A stretch of DNA of 13,353 bases from Planctomycetota bacterium (GTDB taxonomy: Bacteria; Planctomycetota; Planctomycetia; Planctomycetales; Planctomycetaceae). The position numbers were made by a program, and so were the translations under genes. The DNA lies in the NCBI GenBank assembly GCA_027622115.1, contig JAQBZS010000080.1:1-13353 (forward strand). Reading direction: 5' to 3'. The notes below the pieces were generated by a model. The model saw nothing but the letters and a program-made list of their open reading frames with translations, had not been told where the DNA came from and did no database searches. Below are positions 1 through 7,130 of the stretch, in pieces. The first letter of the stretch is position 1, and every line of letters starts with the position of its first letter.

Positions 1-153
1 AGCCTGACCCCCAAGTCCTCAACTCGCGTGTTTCGTGATTGGAGTTCAATTCGCCCAGAGTACCGGGAACCGCCCGGTCGTCACCCTTTTGAATTTCGGG
101 CGACGTCGTTGATTCGGCAGGCCTTCGAAAACGCGTCCGTCGAGAACTTTGGA
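1..153. other. Non-coding stretch, no gene seen
   Basis: This is the left part of a 388-base region without a credible gene. The short open frames that cross it (starting at 28 and 149 on the plus strand) have no good ribosome binding site, no recognisable motif and a composition typical of chance frames, and they run into the inverted repeats that follow. I see no RNA gene or promoter that I would defend. The rest of the region is taken up by the two inverted repeats listed separately. Confidence 0.5.
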
Positions 154-244
154 GTCTGGCTTACGTCTTTCAGATTTGGCAGTTTGCCGTTATTGGCGAA
201 TTCCACGTCGAACGACCGCCAAATCGAAAATACATAAGCCAGAC
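154..244. repeat. Imperfect inverted repeat, 30-base arms
   Basis: The left arm (154-183) begins GTCTGGCTTACG. The right arm (215-244) is its reverse complement at 25 of 30 positions, and 31 bases separate them (184-214). The first ten bases and an internal block of eight (GATTTGGC) match exactly. A transcript would fold into a long interrupted stem. Most differences between the arms (C/T, A/G) are transitions that still allow G-U pairs in RNA, which suggests a decaying palindromic element or a selected RNA fold. No open reading frame is associated. It could be a REP-like or miniature transposable element. Confidence 0.6.
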
Positions 245-276
245 CTCGATCCCCCAAACTGTGACAAACTCGAACT

Positions 277-383
277 TAGAAGCTATCTGAAAAAGGGGTC
301 TGACCCTCTCCGGTCGCAGTTCGTGCCGGGGTTTATTTAACGAGGCCACCAAAGGGTCAGATCCCTTTTTCAGATAGCTTCTA
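277..383. repeat. Near-perfect 31-base inverted repeat with 45-base spacer
   Basis: Arms 277-307 and 353-383 are reverse complements at 30 of 31 positions; the single difference is G298 against the base opposite A361-T362. The outer end is TAGAAGCTATCTG, followed by a run of five A, then a GGGTCTGACCC-like core. From memory, AAAAAGGGGTCTGACCCC-type cores occur in REP-like elements near REP-associated transposases in several phyla, but no transposase lies in this window. The right arm ends five bases after the stop codon at 389-391, so on the minus strand it could also end transcription of the hydrolase operon or protect its 3' end. Both arms carry the A/T run inside the stem, so it is not a classic hairpin plus T-tract terminator. 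Confidence 0.75.
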
Positions 384-388
384 GTGAT

Positions 389-1399
389 CTACAACGCATA
401 TGGTCGCACGATTGCGACGAGGCATTCGCCCTGCTTGGTTAGCGGGATAGCTCGCCGCGCCATCACCATGCCGGACGATTCAGCCGCGACCGGTTCCGGT
501 TCCCGGTCGATCCGTTCGGTCGAATGAATCTGGCCGATGAGTTGGCCGGCCTGCACGGGATTGCCGATCTCCAAGAAAGGCTCGAACAACCCGCTGCTGG
601 GCGACATGATGTAGTCGCGAGCGTCATTGCCGGCCACGACTTGAGGCGCGTCGCCGATGCTTTGCGTATCGGGCGGTTCGTTCAGAATTCCGGCCCATTG
701 CAAGACGTTCCAAACGCCGTGTTCCGTGATGCGGAGCGTGTCTGGACCGAATTGCGATTTACTGCCCATTTCGGTGCCCAGCGTTATCTTGCCCATTTGC
801 TCGGCCAACGACGGCAGTAACCCCTCACCGGCCACGTCTTTGTAGATATAGACAATCGGAGCCCCCCACGCTTTCGCGGCTTCGACCATCTTGCCCATCT
901 GCTCGCGGTTTTCGAGATCGTGCATGTTGACTGACGGCAACATGTGCATCGAAGAACCGCCCGAATGGATGTCGACCACGATATCCGCGCGGGACAGGAT
1001 TTCTTGCGTGACGAAGTGGGCGATCATGCCGGTGATGGTGTCGTTGCGGCGTCCGGGAAACGCTCGGTTCATGTTGACGCCGTCGATGGGTGACAAGCGA
1101 GTTCCGGATTCAACGGCGGGGCGATTGAGCATCGGGACAATGATGACTCGGCCGGTGATCTGTTCGGGTTGAAGCTGTCGCGCGAGCTTCATCAGCGTGA
1201 CCGGCCCTTCGCATTCGTCACCGTGATTGCCTCCGAAGAAGACGCACGTTGGACCTTCGCCGTTGCGAATCACGACTGCCGGAATGAAGTACTGAGCCCA
1301 GCCGGCGGAGTTCGTGGATTGAGGGACGGCCCAGTGACCGATCTGCTTGCCTTGGGCTTCGTAGTCGAGCGTGGATTGGATCAGACTGCTGGTGCTCAT
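389..1399 (-). CDS. Zinc-dependent deacylase, succinylglutamate desuccinylase/aspartoacylase family (DoeB-like)
   Basis: This 336-residue predicted cytoplasmic enzyme should hydrolyse an N-acyl amino acid or similar amide. The zinc and catalytic residues are visible: GGNHGDE (His59, Glu62), the substrate-binding NMNR (109-112), DIHSGG (His145) and TEMG (catalytic Glu210). The C-terminal 80 residues look like the beta-barrel, biotinyl-carrier-like lid of this family. From memory, the sequence around GEGPTCVFFGGNHGDE and SGTRLSPIDG is close to DoeB/EutE, the N-acetyl-diaminobutyrate deacetylase of ectoine breakdown. The ectoine hydrolase partner (DoeA) is absent here, so the substrate is open. 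The ATG at 1399 follows a weak CAGGAA. It is the last gene of a leftward three-gene set, 111 bases after the M81 gene. The family assignment is firm; the substrate is not. Confidence 0.88.
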   Translation of the reverse strand: MSTSSLIQSTLDYEAQGKQIGHWAVPQSTNSAGWAQYFIPAVVIRNGEGPTCVFFGGNHGDECEGPVTLMKLARQLQPEQITGRVIIVPMLNRPAVESGTRLSPIDGVNMNRAFPGRRNDTITGMIAHFVTQEILSRADIVVDIHSGGSSMHMLPSVNMHDLENREQMGKMVEAAKAWGAPIVYIYKDVAGEGLLPSLAEQMGKITLGTEMGSKSQFGPDTLRITEHGVWNVLQWAGILNEPPDTQSIGDAPQVVAGNDARDYIMSPSSGLFEPFLEIGNPVQAGQLIGQIHSTERIDREPEPVAAESSGMVMARRAIPLTKQGECLVAIVRPYAL

Positions 1400-1510
1400 G
1401 GGGGTTCCTGGTGGTTGATGGAATTGGGGTATGGCACTGACCGCTCGAACGGCCTTGATCGCGGATTGGTCTGATCCGTCTGATCGGTTGGATGTTGATC
1501 GAAAAACGCG

Positions 1511-3016
1511 TCAATCGGTGATCAAGTCGCGCTCGAACCAATCGACGCGTGGCGTGAATTGAACATCGTCGTCGAGCGGAAACATCGGTCGCCGACAGAC
1601 TGTATGTCCGAGGCTCTTGAGATTGGCGCTGGTCGAACCGGGTGCATCGACGTTGATCAATGCGGCGCACCAATCCGCGAACATGTGCGGCTCGCAGTGA
1701 GGAGATTTCACCACCACGACCGCGAAACGCCGTGGGTCTTGGCCTTGAGCTTGAAAGAACGAACGGTCATAGAGACTGACCGGTCGCGTACTCGCGACGA
1801 TGGTAGCGTTGCCCGCTTCCAGCACCGCAGTGCAACCGGCGATCCAGTGTTGGCCGAAGGATTCGCTTTGAAAATCGCCGTCCGACAACAATCTGACTCG
1901 GACGTCGAGTTCTAGCGGCGTAAACCGTTTGGGATCGAGTGCTCCACCGAGCGTTGTGCGAATCATCGCTCCCACCCCCGCTTCGAAGGCCCGCGCGACC
2001 GCAGCCGGATCAACAATTGGTGCGAGGATGCGACCGGTGTATCCATCCGCCAGCAGTGCGGCCAAAACGGCGTTGCTGTCGCCCGACGCTCCCGAACTGG
2101 TCGCGTCCGCCGCATCCATCATGACCACGGTGCCGCTGTCGATCTTGGAAGCTCGATGCACGGCGTCGTCGAGGCTCGTGAGCGGCACCTGCATCTTCTC
2201 GTGGTGGCTCCAAAACGTGTGCGAAATTGCAAGTGCCGCTTGTTCGGCTTGCTCGCGATTCGAGTCGGTCACAACCAAGCAAGTCGTGCCGAGTTCCGGC
2301 ACGTCCGTAAACGGATTGCCGATCAGCATCCCCGCCGACAATCCCGTGGGCGAATTCTCGACGGCTTGCGCGGCTCGGATGCATTCGCCGATCAAGCCGG
2401 ATTCCGTGATCAATTCGTCGCCGCGAACGAGTGCCGGGATCTTGACACGTGCGGTGACGGGTCTCGCGCCGTCAAGCGTGCGAAGCAATACGTTGGCCGC
2501 ACGGATCCCCGTTTCAAAGAAGTCCACGTGCGGGTAGGTGTGATAGACCACCACGGCGTCCGCGTGCTGCAACATGCGGTCGGTCAAAATACCGTGTAAA
2601 TCGAGCGACACGACAATCGGCACGTGTTCTCCCAGAATCCGACGAGCCTCCTGCAACAGATACCCTTCCGGGTCGCTTTCGTTCGCGGCGGACATGGCTC
2701 CGTGCAGCGAGAAGTACACGCCGTCGAGCTTGCCGGTTTGCGGAAGCGGCTCGAGGAATTCGGCGGCCAGCCGATCCCACGACTCGGCGGCCAGCGTTCC
2801 GCCCGATGTAATCGCGCGGGCTCCGTACGAGGGAATCAGTTCCAGATCCGGCGCGTGGTCCAAGATCGACAACGCACCGCCGACTTCATCCCGCACTTTG
2901 CGATGGTAGTCGAATAATTGCCGGTCGGGCAGGATCAGGAAATCGTCATAACTGCTCGGGGCAGGATTGAACGAAGACACTTCTTGTTTGCATTCGGCGA
3001 TCAGGATTCGTCGCAC
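1511..3016 (-). CDS. M81 family metallopeptidase (MlrC-like)
   Basis: This 501-residue protein has the full length and layout of the MlrC group (DUF1485 followed by the MlrC C-terminal domain). Members are zinc enzymes; the founder, MlrC, cleaves linear microcystin breakdown products. Visible motifs are an N-terminal EVSSFNP (a variant of the usual HETN-type motif), SLDLHG with Asp139 and His141, YHTYPHVD with His159 and His163 as further metal-site candidates, and the C-terminal-domain loop DAADATSSGASGDSN (301-315). The start is a GTG at 3016 with GGAG six bases upstream. There is no signal peptide, so it should be cytoplasmic. It lies 29 bases after the alpha/beta hydrolase gene and 111 before the deacylase gene, which suggests co-transcription and a shared catabolic substrate. 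A real microcystin substrate should not be assumed, since most M81 members have unknown substrates. Confidence 0.88.
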   Translation of the reverse strand: MRRILIAECKQEVSSFNPAPSSYDDFLILPDRQLFDYHRKVRDEVGGALSILDHAPDLELIPSYGARAITSGGTLAAESWDRLAAEFLEPLPQTGKLDGVYFSLHGAMSAANESDPEGYLLQEARRILGEHVPIVVSLDLHGILTDRMLQHADAVVVYHTYPHVDFFETGIRAANVLLRTLDGARPVTARVKIPALVRGDELITESGLIGECIRAAQAVENSPTGLSAGMLIGNPFTDVPELGTTCLVVTDSNREQAEQAALAISHTFWSHHEKMQVPLTSLDDAVHRASKIDSGTVVMMDAADATSSGASGDSNAVLAALLADGYTGRILAPIVDPAAVARAFEAGVGAMIRTTLGGALDPKRFTPLELDVRVRLLSDGDFQSESFGQHWIAGCTAVLEAGNATIVASTRPVSLYDRSFFQAQGQDPRRFAVVVVKSPHCEPHMFADWCAALINVDAPGSTSANLKSLGHTVCRRPMFPLDDDVQFTPRVDWFERDLITD

Positions 3017-3045
3017 GTTGAACTCCGGGAATTGAGGCCGGTCGA

Positions 3046-3906
3046 TTACGCATAGGTCAAAAACCCGCGAACCGCCGCCAGAAACTTGTCGGGCTCATCC
3101 GCAGCGATCGAGTGTGAACTGTGAGCGAAGATTTTCAAATGCGCTCGGGGGATGCGAGCCGCGATTTCTTCCGAATGACGCGGAGCACAAATCCAATCGT
3201 GCGCGCCGGCCAGCACCAACGTCGGACACTTGATCGTGTGCAGTTGCGAGGTGTAATCGAAAGTCTTCAGAAAGCCTCCGAATCCCAAATTCAACTGTTG
3301 GTAATTGCGAATCCCCCGACCCCAGCCTTCTTCGGCTTTCGCTAGGTCGAACGCCGTGGAATACATCGGACCCATGACTTTGTAGTACTCGAACAACTGC
3401 TCGTCCGATTCGAACGTCGCGTCCCAAAGTGGTTGGCACACACGAATTTGTTCCGGAGTGCCGCGTTCGTGCAGAATTCGCTTGGCATCGTCCATAAAGT
3501 GAAAACTGGGGGCCGTCGCAACCAGCACCAAATTCGCGACACGTTCCGGGTATCGAATCGCATAGCCCTGAGCCACCATGCCGCCGTATGACGAGCCAAG
3601 AATCGAGATCCGCTCCAGCCCTAAATAATCACGTAAAGCGTCCAGGTCGTCGATGTTGTTGTCGAGCGTATACGTTTGCGGGTCGGCGGGGGCGCTGCGA
3701 CCGGATCCGCGATGATCCACGTAGACCATTTGCGCCACGTCCCGAAGTTCCGACGTCGCCTGCGTCTTGAAACTCGCGTGGTCGCCTCCGGGTCCGCCGT
3801 GAAGCAGAAACAGGTGCGGCCTTTCGAAGAGTCCGCCCGGTCCAGGCTCGCTGCCACAGCCGTCAACGTCGAAGAAAATCTCGGTCCCACGAATTCGGGC
3901 TTTCAT
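3046..3906 (-). CDS. Alpha/beta hydrolase, proline iminopeptidase-like (S33 type)
   Basis: I place the start at the ATG at 3906, giving 286 residues, rather than at 4131. The 3906 start has AAAGG ten bases upstream, and the next residues (MKARIRG) begin the first beta strand of the fold; the upstream extension looks non-coding. Visible elements are the oxyanion loop HGGPGG (36-41), DHRGSGRS (64-71, typical of the prolyl iminopeptidase group), the nucleophile elbow GSSYGG (Ser106), the acid Asp237 in GAHDW, and His265 in HSSHS. The catalytic triad is therefore complete. It probably cleaves an N-terminal residue, ester or amide in the cytoplasm. It is the first gene of the leftward hydrolase operon and is divergent from the DUF1501 gene. 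The exact substrate cannot be read from sequence. Confidence 0.85.
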   Translation of the reverse strand: MKARIRGTEIFFDVDGCGSEPGPGGLFERPHLFLLHGGPGGDHASFKTQATSELRDVAQMVYVDHRGSGRSAPADPQTYTLDNNIDDLDALRDYLGLERISILGSSYGGMVAQGYAIRYPERVANLVLVATAPSFHFMDDAKRILHERGTPEQIRVCQPLWDATFESDEQLFEYYKVMGPMYSTAFDLAKAEEGWGRGIRNYQQLNLGFGGFLKTFDYTSQLHTIKCPTLVLAGAHDWICAPRHSEEIAARIPRAHLKIFAHSSHSIAADEPDKFLAAVRGFLTYA

Positions 3907-4043
3907 GTCGCTGCTACCTTTCACGGCGAGGTGACCTGTTTTCACCACATTTGGATGTGACTGAAGATTCTTTTTCGCCCGATCATTCCACTCCTCTGAA
4001 CTTTCGATCCCAATTCTCGATTCGCTCCCGTTCTTGTCGCTGG

Positions 4044-4049
4044 TATGAT
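4044..4049 (+). promoter_or_regulatory. Possible extended -10 promoter for the DUF1501 gene
   Basis: TGGTATGAT carries an extended -10 (TG, one base, then TATGAT, five of six matches to TATAAT). The -35 position is poor (TTCGCT at 4021-4026, 17-base spacing), which fits an extended -10 promoter. Transcription would start near 4056, leaving a leader of about 57 bases. The leader holds a GC-rich hairpin (stem CGCGCC 4057-4062 with GGCGCG 4067-4072, four-base loop), which lies almost at the proposed transcript start. Confidence 0.35.
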
Positions 4050-4112
4050 TCACCGTCGCGCCCACCGGCGCGGCATGGTCGGCGAACAAAGCAGTTTGCG
4101 ACAGGAATTTAC

Positions 4113-5564
4113 GTGACAACCAACAACTCATCCATTCCCGGCTGCTCGGAATTTCGAACTCTCGCGAGACTTTCGCGACGCGAAGTCCTGCGGATCGGCG
4201 GCTTGTCGGGACTGGGGCTGGGCCTGAGTGGATTGCTGGAATCGCGGGTCCGGGCTGAAGCTTCCACCAACCGTACCTTCGGCGTCGCCAAGCAAGTCAT
4301 CATGCTGTACTTGCACGGCGGCCACCCGCAGCAAGAAACCTTCGATCCCAAGCCGACTGGTCCTTCCGCCGTTCGCGGCGAATTCGGCGCGATCCCGACT
4401 AACGTGCCCGGCGTGCAATTCAGTGAGATGTTGCCGCGATTAGCACGACGGATGAATCAACTGGCCGTAATTCGCAGCATGTCACACGAAAATGCGAATC
4501 ACGTGACTGCCAGCCAGCCAGCCCAAACCGGGCACAAACATCCGCCGAACTTTCCAAAAACCGACGTCCCGCCATCCGACTCGGACTTCCCGCCGATCGG
4601 CGCGGTGCTCGATTGGCTGCGGCGAAGTCGTCAAGAACACGTTGCGGGCTCGAAGGCACCCAATTCGAACAGCAACGCCAAGACTCTGCCCCCGTGGGTT
4701 CGAGTCGGTCCGCTGATGCGTCGCAGCAACGGCACGGTTCTGCACGGTCAATTGCCCGGATTCCTCGGACGTGGATTCGCCAGCTTCGCCGTCGATCAAG
4801 CGTTGCTCGGCGAGGACGTCCGCATTGATGCCGTCCAGCCCAGCGACGATCTCACCCAGCTCCGATTAACCGGTCGCGAATCGCTGCTGCGGCAATTCGA
4901 TCGACACGCCCAAGTTCTGGAAGCGTCACTCGCGGCCCGAAACCTTGATGCCTTCTACCACCGAGCGTTCGACTTATTGAGTGGCGAAACCACGCGCCGT
5001 GCCTTCGATCTCGCCTCGGAATCGGCTGCGACCCGCGAACGCTACGGTCGCACGGAATTCGGCCAGCGATGCTTGTTGGCTCGTCGATTGGCGGAAGCAG
5101 GCGTGCCGATGGTCAACGTAAGTTACTGTCACACCCCGAGAGGTTCGTGGGATACGCATAGCCGAAACTTCACATCCATGAACGACTCGCTCGGCCCCAC
5201 TCTGGACACTGCGGTCTCGGCCTTAATCGACGATTTGAAAGAACGAGGCCGTTTGGACGATACGCTGGTCGTCGTCAACGCGGAGTTCGGTCGCACTCCC
5301 AAGATCAACAAAAACGCCGGCCGTGATCACTGGCCGTGGGTCTATTCCCTGGCGCTTGCTGGAGCCGGCGTACACGGCGGAACGGTCCATGGCGCGTCGG
5401 ACAATTCGGCGGCGTATCCAACATCTCATCCACACGGTCCAGAGGACTTCGCCGCCACGCTGTATCACTTACTTGGTGTGCCTCGCGAAACGGTGATTCA
5501 CGATTCACTCGATCGCCCACATCAGTTGATCGTCGGAAAGTCGATCGATTCGGTTCTCGTTTGA
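4113..5564 (+). CDS. DUF1501 domain-containing protein (exported, sulfatase-like fold)
   Basis: DUF1501 proteins are abundant in planctomycetes and are thought to adopt an alkaline phosphatase/sulfatase-like fold; their activity is poorly known. The frame is open from 3951, but I choose the GTG at 4113 (483 residues) because AGGA lies six to ten bases upstream and the next residues form a twin-arginine-like signal: SRREVL (21-26) followed by a glycine/leucine-rich segment. Family landmarks follow in order: LHGGHPQQETFDPKP, then GSWDTHSRNF, then EFGRTPKI with GRDHWPW, then the GRP-like end DSLDRPHQLIVGK. DUF1501 genes often lie beside DUF1549/DUF1553 cytochrome-type genes, but none is here. 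It probably acts outside the cytoplasmic membrane. Confidence 0.88.
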   Translation: MTTNNSSIPGCSEFRTLARLSRREVLRIGGLSGLGLGLSGLLESRVRAEASTNRTFGVAKQVIMLYLHGGHPQQETFDPKPTGPSAVRGEFGAIPTNVPGVQFSEMLPRLARRMNQLAVIRSMSHENANHVTASQPAQTGHKHPPNFPKTDVPPSDSDFPPIGAVLDWLRRSRQEHVAGSKAPNSNSNAKTLPPWVRVGPLMRRSNGTVLHGQLPGFLGRGFASFAVDQALLGEDVRIDAVQPSDDLTQLRLTGRESLLRQFDRHAQVLEASLAARNLDAFYHRAFDLLSGETTRRAFDLASESAATRERYGRTEFGQRCLLARRLAEAGVPMVNVSYCHTPRGSWDTHSRNFTSMNDSLGPTLDTAVSALIDDLKERGRLDDTLVVVNAEFGRTPKINKNAGRDHWPWVYSLALAGAGVHGGTVHGASDNSAAYPTSHPHGPEDFAATLYHLLGVPRETVIHDSLDRPHQLIVGKSIDSVLV

Positions 5565-5574
5565 CTCCGACACC

Positions 5575-5604
5575 TGGAATAAACCGTCTTGGAATAGACC
5601 GTCA
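5575..5604 (+). repeat. Tandem duplication, two 15-base units
   Basis: Two adjacent copies (5575-5589 and 5590-5604) begin TGGAATA and continue with an ACCGTC block; 13 of 15 positions match. They lie in the short gap between the DUF1501 stop and the lipoprotein start, on the same strand as both genes. They may be a simple replication-slippage product. I see no promoter in them. Confidence 0.5.
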
Positions 5605-5622
5605 AGAAACGCAGGCCCAACA

Positions 5623-6066
5623 GTGAATGTGCTCATCAATTTCCGTCGGATTCTCGTACCGCTCATTGCGATATCGCTAATCGCCTGTGACAAAGGGCCG
5701 TCCAAAGAGCAAAAAGCCGAGGTCGCGGAGTTCACTCGGCTAAACTACATCCAAGCGGCGTATCAGAAGTGCCTTGAAAAGACCAAGAAACCTCCCATGA
5801 AGCCTGCCGACCTCGCCAAATTCTTTCCCGAAGGCGTCGATGTTGCCGAGGTGTACACTTCCAAGCGGGACGGTCAGCCCTTTGTGATCATTTGGGGAGC
5901 GGATTTTCGTAAGCATGTGACTTCGTCGAAGCCACTGGTGCTGGGTTATGAGCAATCACTCACCGACAGCAAACGCATGGTGTGGACGAGTTACGGCGTT
6001 CTGGAAATGACCGACACGGAGTTCTTGAGGGCCGCGTTCCCCTTAAACCATCGACCAAAACTTTGA
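5623..6066 (+). CDS. Small predicted lipoprotein of unknown function
   Basis: This 147-residue protein starts at a GTG (5623) with a weak CAGG about seven bases upstream. The N-terminus is a lipoprotein signal: basic residues (RR, 8-9), a hydrophobic stretch, then the lipobox LIAC with Cys22 as the lipidation site and Asp at the next position. The mature part is soluble, charged, and has no motif I recognise; the segment TRLNYIQAAYQKC looks helical. It starts 58 bases after the DUF1501 stop and ends 44 bases before the DUF1559 start, so the three may share a transcript. From memory, small lipoproteins are common next to DUF1559 genes in planctomycetes; a role as partner of the pilin-like protein is inference only. 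Confidence 0.75.
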   Translation: MNVLINFRRILVPLIAISLIACDKGPSKEQKAEVAEFTRLNYIQAAYQKCLEKTKKPPMKPADLAKFFPEGVDVAEVYTSKRDGQPFVIIWGADFRKHVTSSKPLVLGYEQSLTDSKRMVWTSYGVLEMTDTEFLRAAFPLNHRPKL

Positions 6067-6110
6067 AATCACTTTTGGTGTTTTTTCATTTTCGTTAAAG
6101 GTGCCGCGTC

Positions 6111-7001
6111 ATGAAAACATTGAGAAAGTGCCAGGAAGCTGACAAACGCAGGAACGGATTCACGTTGATCGAGTTGTTGGTGGTGATTGCCATCATCGCC
6201 ATTTTGGTAGCGCTGTTGTTGCCCGCCGTGCAACAGGCGCGGGAAGCCGCTCGGCGAACGAGTTGTAAGAACAACTTGAAGCAGATCGGCGTGGCGCTGC
6301 ATAACCACCACGACGCACATGGGTTGCTGCCGGACGGTGGCCACAACTGGTGGTCCGCTCGCTCCAAAACCCCGCAAGGCGCTATTGAAACCGCGCCGCG
6401 ACAAACTTGGTGTTTTCTGTACCAGATTCTGCCGTACATCGAACAAAGTAACCTGTATCGCGAACCCAACGACGCCGTGATTCGCCAAACCGGTCTAAGC
6501 TCTTACGCCTGCCCTTCTCGCCGCAATCTTGCCAATATCGGTGGCCGAGCATTCAACGACTATGCGGGGAATGGAGGACTCATTGGCGGCGGTGGCGGTC
6601 TCGGCGGCTGGGGGGATGGAAAGAACGGCGCGGTCATCATCCGAGGCACCGACGGGACGAACGCACAAAAAGTGAAGTTTCGGGACATTACCGACGGAAC
6701 TTCGAACACGATTGCCGTCGGTGAAAAATGGATGGGGCAAAGCGAGTACTACATTTTCACGTGCTCGGACAACGAGGGGTACACATCCGGCTGGGATTGG
6801 GACATCGTGCGTTGGGGCGACAATCCCCCCAGGCAAGACGTCGCGAACAACAACGGTTGCAAGAGGGAATTCGGCTCCGTGCATGACGCAGCGCTGTTCG
6901 TCCTCTGCGACGGCTCCGTTCGAGGAATCGGCTACAGCATCGATCGCAACATCTTTCGGCGTGCCTGCCAGCGGAACGACGGCGAAACGCTGACTTGGTG
7001 A
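6111..7001 (+). CDS. DUF1559 domain-containing pilin-like (type II/IV secretion) protein
   Basis: This 296-residue protein has a class III signal: a short basic leader ending at Gly16, then FTLIELLVVIAIIAIL with Phe17 as the new N-terminus and Glu at mature position 5. This is the substrate pattern of prepilin peptidase. LLLPAVQQAREAARR and CKNNLKQIGVALHNHH follow, both hallmarks of planctomycete DUF1559 proteins. The C-terminus has the family's FGSVHDAALFVLCDGSVR motif. The start ATG is preceded by AAAGG nine bases upstream. Such proteins occur in large paralogous families in planctomycetes and are presumed to be pseudopilin-like cell-surface components; the function of individual members is unknown. 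A glycine-rich run (residues about 158-174) follows the conserved N-terminal third. Confidence 0.93.
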   Translation: MKTLRKCQEADKRRNGFTLIELLVVIAIIAILVALLLPAVQQAREAARRTSCKNNLKQIGVALHNHHDAHGLLPDGGHNWWSARSKTPQGAIETAPRQTWCFLYQILPYIEQSNLYREPNDAVIRQTGLSSYACPSRRNLANIGGRAFNDYAGNGGLIGGGGGLGGWGDGKNGAVIIRGTDGTNAQKVKFRDITDGTSNTIAVGEKWMGQSEYYIFTCSDNEGYTSGWDWDIVRWGDNPPRQDVANNNGCKREFGSVHDAALFVLCDGSVRGIGYSIDRNIFRRACQRNDGETLTW

Positions 7002-7014
7002 TCGTTGGTCCGAG

Positions 7015-7130
7015 CCCGTAGGACGGGCACTCTCGCCCGTCCATACCCGTAGACGGACTCTCGCCCGTCCATACCCGTAGGACGGACTCTCGCCCGTCCA
7101 TACCGAGACGGGCAAGAGTGCCCGTCCTAC
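7015..7130. repeat. GC-rich hairpin array, three direct copies plus one inverted
   Basis: Three direct units, each starting CCCGTAG and ending CCCGTCCATA (7015-7045, 7046-7073, 7074-7102), are followed by an inverted copy (7105-7130). Unit 1 holds a perfect 8-base stem, GGACGGGC (7021-7028) with GCCCGTCC (7035-7042), around the loop ACTCTC. Units 2 and 3 have lost two bases from the left half and keep shorter stems. The inverted copy has a 7-base stem around AAGAGT. Units 1-3 can also pair with the inverted copy to make a longer stem. The array lies between two convergent genes and may act as a two-way terminator. The inverted copy overlaps the last bases of the deacetylase gene. Confidence 0.8.

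Noticed and set aside
28..352. Three short open frames of 60-69 codons in the left intergenic region
   Set aside because: No ribosome binding sites or motifs; they run across the inverted repeats.
1400..1510. Possible terminator or regulatory element between the M81 and deacylase genes
   Set aside because: Only scattered short repeats of GATC/TGATC are visible and no stable stem with a T-tract, so co-transcription remains the simpler reading.
1929..2537. 202-codon plus-strand open frame opposite the M81 gene
   Set aside because: It is antisense to a full-length, motif-rich M81 peptidase; the translation is Ser/Ala-rich without motifs.
6495..7115. 206-codon minus-strand open frame opposite the DUF1559 gene, starting in the hairpin array
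   Set aside because: Its first residues are only a translation of the repeats, and the rest is the complement of a clear DUF1559 gene.
7015..7130. Possible CRISPR array (short repeated units)
   Set aside because: The units are contiguous without unique spacers, are themselves hairpins, and the last copy is inverted. No cas gene is present.
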